Source of the DNA: Nematostella vectensis
Taxonomy: Eukaryota; Cnidaria; Anthozoa; Actiniaria; Edwardsiidae
DNA: 64,000 nucleotides
Assembly (NCBI RefSeq): GCF_932526225.1
Contig: NC_064047.1
Span: forward strand, 8,667,994-8,731,993
Direction: 5' to 3'
The translations under genes were made by a program, and so were the position numbers. The first letter of the stretch is position 1. The number at the start of each line of letters is the position of its first letter. Below are positions 23,206 to 34,075 of this stretch, piece by piece. Under the pieces are notes generated by a model. That model searched no databases, was not told where the DNA came from, and worked only from the letters and a program-made list of their open reading frames with translations.

Positions 23206-23230
23206 TTGAATAAGCGCAGCGCTTATTCAA
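23206..23230. repeat. Perfect 25-bp palindrome in TNFAIP3 intron 1
   Basis: TTGAATAAGCGC, a central A, then GCGCTTATTCAA: two 12-bp arms with no mismatch. It could be a dimeric protein-binding site or a chance hairpin. Confidence 0.7.
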
Positions 23231-23472
23231 GTAAATATATGGTAACCAAATTTGGCCAAATTTACTTATAGGCTGAGGAGGTGTCATGTGGCTTCAGAGT
23301 TAACCTTATGCCAACAGGACCAGCAGAAAAAAATGTTACTTTTATTTATAGGTAGACTAAAGCATCATGAAGAAAGTTCCCTAGGTCATCTTGACTTGCA
23401 TTCCCCTTTATATTTGGTAAAAAAAAAACAATCAAGCTTTATAATACTGATTTCCTTTTCTCACAGAATACA

Positions 23473-26400
23473 ATGGCTTTTAAATCAACTTTGGAGCGAA
23501 GTATATCTCTCAACCATCTTGACCTTGCATTACACGTAAGAGAGACAACACAAGAAGATCTGGTAATACCTAAAGAAAATGATGACATCAAACACAGATT
23601 TTTCCAAAGCCTAAACAAGTCCACTTTCTTCCTTCCAAGCTTGAATAAATATGACGAAGGATTTCAAAAATTTTTGTTTAGCTACCTTCTTGATGTGCCA
23701 ATCTTCAGGGAACTACAGGCTGAAAGGAAGCTAAATTGGTGCTCCGCCCTACACACTGTGGTTCCAGTCCTGACCCTTGGTGATGGCAACTGCCTAATGC
23801 ATGCCGCATCTATTGGGATGTGGGCAGTTAGCGATAGGTACCAGGTCCTGAGAAAAGCCGTCTACGATGTGATGATTGAGGACCATGAGGGTATGATTGA
23901 TAAAACAATTGACATGGTTTATCTATACTATTAATTACAATCTGTCCATCATCATCACACAATGAAAAAACATAACCCCCTCATTATTTGACACCTTTTG
24001 CTTATTGTAGTACTCCTTTGTGTCTAATAGTATGTATTTCAGGCCAAAGAGTTTATCTCTGAAACAACTGCACTATAGACAATCAATTCTTTTAAAAAAA
24101 ACTGACACAAACATACATGGGCAATATTCAAACAAATTTTACATTGTTTCATTCTTAGCTGCTATTATTTTTTTAAGGTCTTTTATATGATAATACCCAT
24201 GTCCTTTACTCCTACTACCAAGCTATTTGTGATAATCAAAAATGTTCCTTTATTTCAATATTAGGCATTTTCCATATGAGATGGCAGTTTGAGACAGAAA
24301 AGCAGCATTCCCACCTTGGCTACAAGATAACAGAAGAGCAATGGACCCAGGAATGGAGAGAGGTGCTCCGTCTTGTGTCAACTGACCACACCCCAAGGGG
24401 CACAAATGCCCTCAGCTGTGACAGCCTAGAAGAGATTCATATCTTTATCCTGGCTAATATTCTGCGTCGGTCAATCATTGTGGTTTCTGAAGATGTGTTA
24501 AGGGGTTAGTAAAATTTAAGCTGTGAATGCTTTATGATTTCCGGTTGCTAGAGTTTACTTGGGCTAAAAAAGGATTCTCCTGAAGAGTGTGCTTTATACC
24601 AATGTTGTATAAAACATATAGGAAGGGTAAATAGAAAGGTTTTATGTGAATCCCTTGGACCTCTTGGCTCCACTGCTGTAACTAACTTAAACATGTGGTA
24701 TTTATATTCTAGGCAATTATGATGAGTCATTATCACCAGTGAACTTAGGTGGCATTTATCTACCACTGAACTGGGATCCTGTGGAATGCGTCAAGACCCC
24801 ACTCTTGATTGGCTATGCTCAGGGACACTTTACTGCCTTGGTGAGCATTGAAGATGGCAACGCAGGAGCTGGTGACACCCACAAGATACATGGTGTCCCA
24901 TTAGTCAAGCCCGATGGGTCTGCTTTGCCAGTGCACTTCCTGCTTTCTGATGAAGAGCACCTTGCTGATGGCTTCATACGACAATACATGGACTGCGGGA
25001 AGGTTTGTTTTAATTTATTTTTGTATAAGCAAGGGACCAGGCGCGTACACTGCCACCAAAAGTGGATCTTTAATAATGCAGGATAGACTCCTCCACAGGC
25101 ATCTCAAAGAGCAGAAAAAGAAAAAAAAGTATTGGGTTTCCTGTGGCAAAAAAAACCGGAAGCTCTTCCCCCTCTATTTCTCCTTAGTCTCCCTCCATCC
25201 ACAATTTCGTCACAGGTAACCCATTCTTTCCGTCCCTTTTATTATGAGTTGCCTACGGAGGAGGCTAATTGAAGGATCATCTAATACAATTCTTTTTACA
25301 TATACCTGACTGCGCAAACCCCCTCCTCCAACCCTGGTTACGCGCCTGGGGCCGGTTCCTAGAAATCAGGTAGCGCTAACCCAGGGATAAATACGGCTAT
25401 CTTGACATATGATTGGATAAAAAGGGCTTTCATCTCTGGGTTAGCGAACCTGCTTTCTAGAAACCCGGCCCTGAGGAGTGTTATATGTGTGTAATCCTGA
25501 ATATGCGTGTCAATTTTCAATAAACATTTAGGTTATTGTAAACATGTCTTGTATTCCATTGATTACTGACCAGCAGATAATCCTCCCAACAGGTCGCCCA
25601 CGAAGACGAAACCAATCAGCGAAGAATGAACACCCTCATTGCCAAACTACACCTCACCCCTCCCCTGGAGAGTGTAAAGCACCTTGTGGATACATATTTC
25701 GAAAGCGCCAAGCAAGCGTACAATCGCATGCTAGCAGACATGAAGAACAAGACCCAGGATTCTAGCCTCACACCCGTGAAGTGCTGTACCCAAGGGTGTA
25801 CCTTCTACGCGACTGCCGAGACTGCTTTCCTTTGCTCAAAATGCCTGAATGAGTATTTGAGAAAGGAGGGTATGGCTAACAAGGGTGGTGGATACGAGGT
25901 TCCCCAGGTTCAGGGAAGCCAGAAGGTAGTGATGGGGAATGAGGGTGAAGGTGGAGTAAACCAGGCAAATGAATCGTCTGGAATAGTCAGGCATGCCGGA
26001 CAAGAGGGTGAAGGTGCTCATGGTGCTTGGGGCTTAGAGAATCGACCCAGGGAGCAGAAGTCACCCATTGGGATAGAGGGGCGCGCGGGTGAACAAGGTA
26101 GTTGTCAACAAGGTGTGCAGCTTTCAAGTATGGAGTTACTGATAGAGACTCTCCCGCAACTCTGGCTACAAGGACAACAGGAGCAGTACAACGAGTATCA
26201 AATTCTACGTCAAAAGCAACAGCATCAAAAAACACCAGAGCGCCAAAACGAGCAGGGACATGGGAGGACGGGACGAGATGTGTACTACCCTGAACGCCAG
26301 CAGGGCTTGTACCAGGTTTATCAACCGGCAAACATGATAGAGCAACAGCAGACTGGGGCAGAAAGAAAAACGCAGACTTATCCCAATCAACCAACGCAGC

Positions 26401-29358
26401 AACAGTTTCACCATTCTCAGGTGTACTCACAAGCGCAACAACATCAACTAGTGAGCCAACAGCAGCAGATGTTATCCCCTGCTCAGCAGTCACCAACCCA
26501 TGCTCCGGCTGGACCCCAACATGCATCTGTGGGAACGTCCATGGGTCAAAGCCAGCCAACCCATGCTCCGGCTGGACCCCAACAAGCATCTGTGGGAACG
26601 TCCATGGGTCAAAGCCAGCCAGCGCAGTGCGCAACAGTCGGATGCAAGTATCAAGCCCAACCAGGAAAAGGTACGACAATCAAATGATAAAAAGTTAAAA
26701 AAGTCGCATTTGGTGTTTTGTATTATTACTAGCTAAGCACTACAAGAAAGTCTCCGCTTTTTTTTGATGTAAAATGAACTTATTTGCTACATTTTCCAGT
26801 TGTCCTAAATAGATATGTACAGTGGCACCTCTTTTAAACGGCCAACTCCGTAAAGCAGCTACAGCAATTCTTCAGTCCAAAATGTTTTAAAAACGTTCGT
26901 AAAACGAACATACCAGTTTTCGTGTAAATTTTGAAAAACGTGATCGAGTAATGAGCCTGTTTTGCCAATAGGGAAGTGGTGCCTTCGATGCTTTGACTCC
27001 CAGAAAGAGGAGTTCCTGCCATCTGCTCCCGCCAGCATCTCACAGCCAGAGAAGTGCCGCAACAATGACTGCACCTTCTTCGGCCTTCCCTCCCAAGATG
27101 GACTCTGCTCCAGCTGCTACCGAAGATTCTGCATCTACATGGAGACAACCTATGGTGGTGGCGGGAATACTTCCCCTATCCCACTTTCTGCGCCAACCTA
27201 CGGCCCGACTCCGCCACCCCTTCCACCCAGGGTACATCCACGTGTGGAGCCAACCCGGATATTTGGGGGCGAGACCTCGGGTTGCCAAATGCCTGGGTGT
27301 CGGATGCCAGGGGTTGCAGATTTGTATGGCCGATGCGTTGAATGTTATCACCAGTGCATCAAGACATTTATAAACACCAATGAACAGTAAGCAATGCTCA
27401 AGTCGCTGTTTTGATAAAAAATATTAACAATCAAATTAGAAATCAGAGCTTCTTAATATTTATAACCACTAAATAATTTCCATTTCTTTCTAGCTTTCTG
27501 AAATGATGCTCAAATCACTCCCCGAAAGTGCTAGTACCCCCCTTTAACTTAACTGAAATTTAATAGCGCTTAACTAAGCGGGTTTCCATGGATTCAATTG
27601 AATTATTTATGTCTAATGTTGACCTTTGTGTTCCTTAGAATCGCTAGTCCTGCCGTGTCATCGCCACAAACACAACCCGCGCGACCAGCAGATACGGTAT
27701 CTCCGCCAACAGTTCCACCTCGCTCAACCTCTCAACACATCAATCACCCACTTGATGCATTTGGAAGACCCGCATCGACGCAACATACTGGCCAAGGGGA
27801 ACCCAGAATGATGGGTGGGTTCGCCGGATTAATGTCGCCTGTCATCGAGTCCCAGCCGCAGTCCACTGGCACGCAAAGTCACATGTCCGAGGTGATGTCT
27901 AAGATCTACACTCCGACACAAAACCCACTGTCCCCACCCCTCTTGGGACCGTACGCGTTTCCCTCCCAAGCAGGCACGCCACGGACAGCGCCTGTGTCCA
28001 ATGCCATGCAAGCACAAGGTGGTAGCGGGAACTTGAAACTCTATATCCCTCCACATAGTGCTAGTACCGAACGACCCCTCCCCATCCCCGTTGGTATTAC
28101 CCAAGGGGGAGAGGGGCAAACCAGGTGCACGACACGAGGCTGCCAGTTCTTTGGAAACAAAGAGATGAATTTCCTGTGCTCTAGTTGCTACGCGAGGACG
28201 CTTGAAGAGTTCAGCCTGCTAGTTACTAATCAAAACACGCCAGTGGCGACGACGTTAGTGACGAGTGAGCCTGTCACCACCAAGGTGAGTAGGAATAATA
28301 ATAATAATCATTATTAAAGCCGCAATATTTACTTCCGGTCGATTATCTAACAATCCCCGATGATTTTTAACGGAAAACGCGAAAAATATATTTTTACATT
28401 GTAAAAGAGCTATGTCTATTGGAAGTTTGAGGATATGATTGATTTAGAGCGGATGGGCTGCTAAATAGCGCGGATTCTGATAGATTATTTTGTCTCTTGA
28501 GGTTGCCGTCGGCCCCACAGAAAAAAGCCATTGGCAATAGCGCTTTAAGTAGCTGGTAAAGCAGGGGCGGATCTAGCTTTTTGCCAAGGGGGGTCATTGT
28601 TTAACCTTCGTAACAATTTTGGAATGGACAGACACAATAAAAACAATAAAAAAGGCAGCCCAAGGGGGGGGGGGGGTTACTGTAAAGATAATGATAATGT
28701 ACCTGCTAGCAGAACACCTTTTCTCCGTATTTCGATGAGTGGTTCTGCAAGCAGGGTAATAGAAACTCTAAAATACGAATCAGAGAAAGAGGATGTCGAA
28801 GGTAGAATACAGTGTTGATTTCCAACCGTTCTCCGCCATACCACGAAGTTAAATTTTAAGTATTACGGTCTAGTGTGGGCGGGAGTGGTTGGATTATAAA
28901 CTCGCCTTTCTGTGCTCATGATTGTTGTGATGAAGTTTTCTATTGATTTCTGTTTGTTCACGGAGATCGACTTGGGTCATCTAAATACATTTGCATTTGA
29001 AACGGCACATGAGAAAACCAGAGTTTTACCTAGCCCTACTTTGAGACATTAACACTTTATCACCAGTTTTGCACTTTACACCACATTTACACATGGCTAG
29101 TTTTTGGGACCATCTGATTTGATCTAACAATGACGTGTCATCACAGTGTGTTATCGATGGCTGCATGAATGGTGCATCCCCTAACAAGTACAATGGCCTT
29201 TGTTCCAACTGCTACCACAGAGGACTTGACAACGAGGCTGAGTGGAACGCAATCCGTCAGAAAAACACACAGCTCCCCCATTATCAGGTAAGCGAACGTG
29301 TCTGAGATGATGATGATGATGATTATTGTTATTATTATTTTATTATCATAATTATTTA

Positions 29359-29429
<71 letters not shown>

Positions 29430-31543
29430 AGGCAGAGCTAGCCGGTTTTTACAACACTTTACAGAGGTAATTAAAATTATCACATATGAATAAGTCTCTT
29501 CTTCACTTCACTTTATTTTACTATGCCACTTTGAATGAACAATATAGATGCATAGCAAAGCCTAGCTAAGTTTACATATAGCGTATCAGAGCCTCGAAGG
29601 CGGGCACATTCGCGTGTGTGAAAAATATTTCTTGGACCAGATTGTTCCAATCTACTTCTGTTCCGATTACGAAAAAAGAGTTATATACATTAGAACGAGC
29701 AAACGGTTGATAAATATGCTCTGGGTGCGTGTGTCTTGACTTGCGTGAGGGCGTTGTAAGGTGTCCAATCAGTAGGGCGGCGAGGCCGGCCTTTGTTGAA
29801 CAGCTTCAATCTTGATTCATATCTTCTATCTATAAGTGACTTTCAATTTAGTGTCGTCAACAACGAGGTAACTGCGCCTTCAGTATAGTTGGTATAGTCT
29901 GATAGGACGAAACTCGCTGCCCGCCTTCGGATTTTCTCGATCTCTGTCAGGTTAGCGGTGCATGGTTCCCAGATCTCACACCCATATATCCAAGGGGTCT
30001 TACCAGGCTGTTGAAGGCTGTCTCTCTGACCTCGCGATGGCAGTTTGAAAGGTTCCTCCTAAGTAGCCCAAGCATCCTGTTGGCAGGTTTTGTGATGTCC
30101 GCTATGTGCTGTGTATGTGCAGTGTATGTATATGTGTTTTGAAGTGAATTTCTTACAAATCCACAAAACCACAAACTGTGAGCTTGGGCTCCTTGTGTAA
30201 GGTAAGCAGGTAATGACAGCGACAGAACAGCGCGTTAACCTCAGCTATTTGTAACATAATGCTCTGCAAATATGTTAGAGATTATGCCATATTCTCAGGC
30301 CAGCCTTTGATATCCTCCCTTCTTAACGTATCTCCACCCCCTTTACCACAGTCACCACCCTTTTCCCAGCCCGGAGCACCCTACAACACCACAAAGCCAT
30401 CCTACACCCAGCCCGGGACAACTTACAACACTACGAGCACATCGTACACCCAGCCAGGGGCGCCCTGTCAGACAAAGGGCTGCCTGAAATTTGGAACCCC
30501 TGCTAAGAAGGGCCTGTGTGAAAAGTGCTTCAACAAGTACCAGCAAAAGCAGGCACAAAAGGAAACCCAAGGTCCATTTTCCTCGAGGCCTCAGGGAGCG
30601 GGACATGATCCACGTGCATGGGGGACTACTACCACGTATAGTGCCCAGGCTCCTGTTCATATATCTCGTCAGAGAGAGCCTGGGCCCGGGATGGAAACGG
30701 GGCTGCAAAGCAAATGTGTACGCCCTGGTTGCCAAATGTATGGAGCACCAGAGACGAATGGGTACTGTTCCAAGTGCCTTATGGATAATATGAGATCCGT
30801 GTATCCGGAATCCGTTCCAGGTATGTTGTTATTATCGATAAATAGTTACCAACAAAATACATTTAGAGCGATCAAGTCAGGTTTTATATTTATTCCTCTG
30901 ACAATAATGCTATCGGAACGAAATATTTTATGAATTTCTTTGATAGCAGAACGTTGATTGGTCGAAATATTTTATAAGCATGGCCCGCTTTCTATTTTCC
31001 CCTGGTAGTTAGAGCTGGATATGAAGGAAGAAGTTGTGAAAATGGTCAACACAAAAACCTTAATTTTAAATTTATCTCAATGTGATTTTTTTTTTTTTTA
31101 ACCGTATTACTCTATATTGTATTTCAACACTTGGAAAATAACGTATTCTTTTTGTTTGTGTGAGCAACGTGAATTTGTTACTAATTCCTGAGAATATAGA
31201 CACTAGAGAATACATCATCGATCTGGTCTCTTTTCCCCTTTTGTGTGTGTGAATACCGTGTATATTTACTCCTTTATACCTATAATGTCTTATATATTTA
31301 TACATATAATGTCTTATACCAGACAATGGAAGACTTTCCGCAAGTGAAAATGGCGTGCCTGCTAACGTGACAAACAGTAACGCAAAAAACGTTGCATATT
31401 GCTTCAATGCAAGCTGCCAAAACCTCGCGAATCCGCGCCTTCAAGGTCACTGCACACAGTGCTTCGAGCAACGCTACCCTGACCTAGCAGGGAGTCCCGA
31501 GAACTTGATGTCCTTAATCGCAAAACACAGTGTCAAGGAGTGA
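23473..31543 (+). CDS. TNFAIP3: TNFAIP3/A20-like OTU deubiquitinase with nine A20 zinc fingers
   Basis: Nine coding exons: 23473-23890, 24265-24504, 24713-25002, 25593-26670, 26972-27386, 27639-28284, 29147-29287, 30352-30820 and 31323-31543 (TGA). All phases agree, giving 1305 residues (human 790). The OTU domain spans about residues 1-370. It has ERKLNWC, catalytic Cys107 in GDGNCLMHA, LEEIHIFILANILRRSIIVV, GGIYLPLNW and catalytic His258 in GHFTAL (human C103 and H256). A20 fingers (C-x4-C-x11-C-x2-C) start near residues 380, 662, 704, 780, 977, 1030, 1115, 1198 and 1259; finger 6 has x12. Finger 2 is split by an intron. Linkers are Q- and P-rich. In vertebrates A20 edits ubiquitin chains on signalling proteins and restrains NF-kappaB. 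A 5' non-coding exon ends near 22348. AATAAA is at 31651-31656. Very confident of the family; one-to-one orthology is inferred. Confidence 0.95.
25348..25471. mobile_element. Small hairpin MITE in TNFAIP3 intron
   Basis: GGGCCGGTTCCTAGAAATCA and GCTAACCCA on the left are matched by the complement of TGGGTTAGC and TTTCTAGAAACCCGGCCC on the right. The element is about 124 bp and almost wholly self-complementary, between the exons ending 25002 and starting 25593. Confidence 0.7.
26493..26618 (+). repeat. TNFAIP3: In-frame 63-bp tandem duplication in A20 linker
   Basis: Two 21-residue units, PTHAPAGPQ(H/Q)ASVGTSMG plus QSQ, at 26493-26555 and 26556-26618. They lie just before the second A20 finger, and the nucleotide copies are almost identical, so the duplication looks recent. 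Confidence 0.9.
28318..28544. mobile_element. TTAA-flanked MITE in TNFAIP3 intron (diverged copy)
   Basis: TTAA at 28314-28317 then AGCCGCAATATTTACTTCCG; the other end reads ATAGCGCT then TTAA (28545-28548). Interior motifs such as AACGGAAAACGCGAAAAATA and TCTATTGGAAGTTTGAGGAT reappear in reverse orientation in the copy at 45641-45882. TTAA target sites are the mark of piggyBac-type transposition. Confidence 0.65.
29303..29430. repeat. ATT microsatellite in TNFAIP3 intron
   Basis: GAT then (ATT)n run of about 125 bp directly after the exon ending 29287. It makes low-complexity ORFs in other frames, which are not real. Confidence 0.95.
29570..30185 (-). pseudogene. LINE reverse-transcriptase C-terminal fragment, antisense in TNFAIP3 intron
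   Basis: The minus strand from about 30175 reads HIADITKPANRMLGLLRRNL, then REVRETAFNSLVRPLGYMG, then TEIEKIRRRAASFVL. After stops and at least one frameshift it reads NNLVQEIFFTHANVPAFEAL. This is the conserved tail of a non-LTR retrotransposon RT family common in animals. It is a different family from the copy at 9.0-9.9 kb. Broken and non-functional. Confidence 0.75.
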
Positions 31544-31656
31544 TAGACACGTTTCAATCAAAAGCCTGGTGGGATGTGTTTTCATGGCCAATGAGCTATT
31601 TAGAAGCTGATAAATAAGACAACTGTTATTTTAGTATATATGTATATGAAAATAAA

Positions 31657-32760
31657 CTTAATCAGGGGAGGCGCTGGCAGTGCTATAGCCCTACCGCCTT
31701 ATGGCTTGGTTTAATGGTCTATTATGGACGCGGACGTTTGCCCTGTAAATCCATTTTATTGTGGTCGCTACTTTAGAAAAAATGTCCTTAGTCTATTTCC
31801 ATGTTTCTGACGATAAAGTTTTTTTTCATTTTTTCGATCTCGTCCTAGCAGTCGTCGTCGTCGTCCTTGCTTAAGGTCTCTTCAACGGTGGACATCACGT
31901 TTAATTTGTAAAATAACCCTCAAGAGATTGTAATCATAGAGTTACAAATGAAAAACACGATGATATAAAGTATTTTCATTAAGTATGTAACGTATACAGT
32001 AGTGCAAGCTAATCCCCAATGAAACGCACTCAAGAGAATTTAAGTTTTTTGGCTGTATACTGCTGATATTTAGATTAAAAGTGTTGCAAGTCAACCAGTC
32101 TTCTGTCGTATTTGTACAACTGTGCGTGATTTGTGTTATAAAGAGCAGACTTTTAAAATCTTATGGATAGTCTAGCCCTGCACCAATGGCAATGCTTGGA
32201 TCAGGGAATCCAAGGAGATCATAACAGCCGACGACGAGCGCGCAGCGCGAGGAGCTGGGAACAAGTGACAGCGATTGGTACTGAACCCCCCCCCCCCCCC
32301 CCCTCCTCCTAAACAAGGGAATCTGTAAAATACAAGAAGCCCGCGTAGCTATTTCTATCCACACTGTTTTTCTCTAATAGGGGCGCCTGCGTTGGAGGCC
32401 ATGAGTAGTTTTTTCCCGGACAAGTGGAAAATAATTTGCACAACAGCGAGTAATCAAACAGTTGGTCAAGTCGTGTATTTAAAAGTGGGTCGGGCAGGCA
32501 AAGTAGTGGGCTACGGCGCTTGTACCCATGGTAACCAAAGCCAACAACTGGTAATTTTAATTAGGTAGGGAGGGGGGATGAACTGCGAAAATGCATGATA
32601 AATGTAAACATAATCATTGGCTTCAGCAAAAGGGCTGCTCAGCTTGGGGAAAAGGCTGAAGGTCGCCACGTAAATCTGCCTCCCACTGCGTGATGTCTGA
32701 CAGGCGATATATCACAAGGCTAATGCTGTGGTAGACTTTCTCCACGTGACTGTTTCCTTG
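31657..32760. other. Intergenic spacer after TNFAIP3
   Basis: AT-rich sequence with a (GTC)n run near 31851 and a run of about 18 C at 32287-32303. No gene or domain is recognised. Confidence 0.45.
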
Positions 32761-33080
32761 TTCAAGTGATCGTGTCTCATGATGCGTGAGATGTTTCTTG
32801 TTGTGTGGAAAGTCTAAAGATGTGGTTGGTTTATTTCAAAGTGATTTGTTGTTTCCATATTCAGGCGCGATGGTGTGTAGTGTTGCGTGACATAGTCGTT
32901 GTTTGACAAAGCTATACCTGTGGTTGGTTCATTTTCACATAATCGGTTGCCTGTTTCCCGTTGCGTGACATGTGTCTTGTTGTGTGACAAGGCTAAATCT
33001 GTGGTTGACATGACTGATTGACTGTTTCCATATTGTTATCTTGTCTAGTATTGCGTGACATGTGTCTTGTCATTTCTCTC
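32760..33080. repeat. Degenerate 80-100-bp tandem repeat spanning the GPCR 3' end
   Basis: About three and a half units with the recurring motifs CTGTGGTTG, TTTCCATATT and TTGCGTGACATGTGTCTTGT. The last unit is inside the receptor's coding tail and the others are in its presumed 3' UTR. Confidence 0.65.
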
Positions 33081-34075
33081 GCTGGGCCTACCTCCCCTTT
33101 ACAAAACATGGACTTCACAGCCTTGCGGTAAACACCGCTGAATATAAAATAAATAAGAGGGTTCGCCGCTGTGTTTATGTAACTAAACAGCACACAAATC
33201 TCGATTGACTTGACTTGGCAGAAGTCACTTTTCTCGCTTTGCGCTTTATACATAAAGCAGTAAATATTAGATATCCAATACGGAAGCCAACAAAGTGCAA
33301 ATGTGATGACAATGGACGTCAACATGATATGTATCTTGACGTTTGTTCGCTCCGTCTGCTCAGTTCTCTCACGGCTTGGGTTATCCCCTGGCGTTTTGTG
33401 AAGCCATAGTTTTATGATAATGCAGTCGTACAAGACAATAAGAACGAGAAGGGGTGTGGCTATGAAAATAGCGAAGAGTGAAATGATATAATGAGAAAGT
33501 GACTCGTGCTGGTGGAAATCCATGAAACAGTACTGGCGGTTCCAAATCACCGAGGTACTTGTGAAGTACAGTACAGGAATACTAAACATCGTAGAAATGA
33601 CCCAAATTGCAATTATTATTACCACAGCACGTTTGCTTGTCAGGATTCTTTGCATGGGGTAAAACACCAGCAAGAAGCGATCAAATGCGATAGCAGTCAA
33701 GCTCCCAGTGCACACAAACACAGTAACATGCCAGACAAATTCACAAATCTTGCAAAGGAGGTTACCAAGCGCGCCAGGGATCAGCCATTCGGGCCCTGAA
33801 AGAGAGAGTTTCAAAGCGACAGGTACTCCCCAGAGTACAAGAAGAAGATCAGAAGCCGCCATGTTTAGGATGAAGAGATTACTTGCTGTGCGCATGCGGC
33901 GATTGGCGTTTTTGTAGATGATCAATATGAGAAGGCCGTTGCCCGCAATGGCGAACACTAACACAATTGTGTAGAGTAAAATCGTTAGCCATGGTTCATT
34001 CAGTGCCAGAGCATGGTATGATCTGCTGGAAGGGCTGATAGTAGAGTTTGTAGTATTATCCATCATATACTTCAA
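32993..34075 (-). CDS. Intronless class A (rhodopsin-like) G-protein-coupled receptor
   Basis: A single 360-residue frame with seven hydrophobic segments near residues 30-55, 68-92, 108-138, 148-170, 195-220, 252-275 and 295-318. Class A marks: GNGLLILIIYKN (TM1), NMAASDLLLVLW (TM2, D2.50), a TM3 cysteine in LLCKICEF that pairs with the loop-2 Cys in NRQYCF, FDRF in place of DRY, CWLPYW (TM6), and NPLIYFIFSGVYRKAV (TM7 NPxxY and helix 8). N-glycosylation sites NTT and NST lie before TM1. It acts at the cell surface; the ligand is unknown. The overall look is of a peptide/amine-type cnidarian receptor, but no specific match is claimed. Met1 is the first in-frame ATG; MMDN three residues on is an alternative. 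The C-terminal tail lies in a tandem repeat. Confidence 0.9.
   Translation of the reverse strand: MKYMMDNTTNSTISPSSRSYHALALNEPWLTILLYTIVLVFAIAGNGLLILIIYKNANRRMRTASNLFILNMAASDLLLVLWGVPVALKLSLSGPEWLIPGALGNLLCKICEFVWHVTVFVCTGSLTAIAFDRFLLVFYPMQRILTSKRAVVIIIAIWVISTMFSIPVLYFTSTSVIWNRQYCFMDFHQHESLSHYIISLFAIFIATPLLVLIVLYDCIIIKLWLHKTPGDNPSRERTEQTERTNVKIHIMLTSIVITFALCWLPYWISNIYCFMYKAQSEKSDFCQVKSIEICVLFSYINTAANPLIYFIFSGVYRKAVKSMFCKGEVGPAREMTRHMSRNTRQDNNMETVNQSCQPQI

Noticed and set aside
25987-26679. 230-codon minus-strand ORF antisense to the A20 linker
   Set aside because: Mirror of a Q-rich coding exon with low stop density on the opposite strand; no domain seen.
28800-28910. 5S rRNA-like stretch (GCCATACCAC, GGTCTAGTGTGGGCGGGAG)
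   Set aside because: Only scattered matches to the 5S A and C boxes; the stem ends do not pair. It could be a degraded 5S-derived SINE but is too weak to call.
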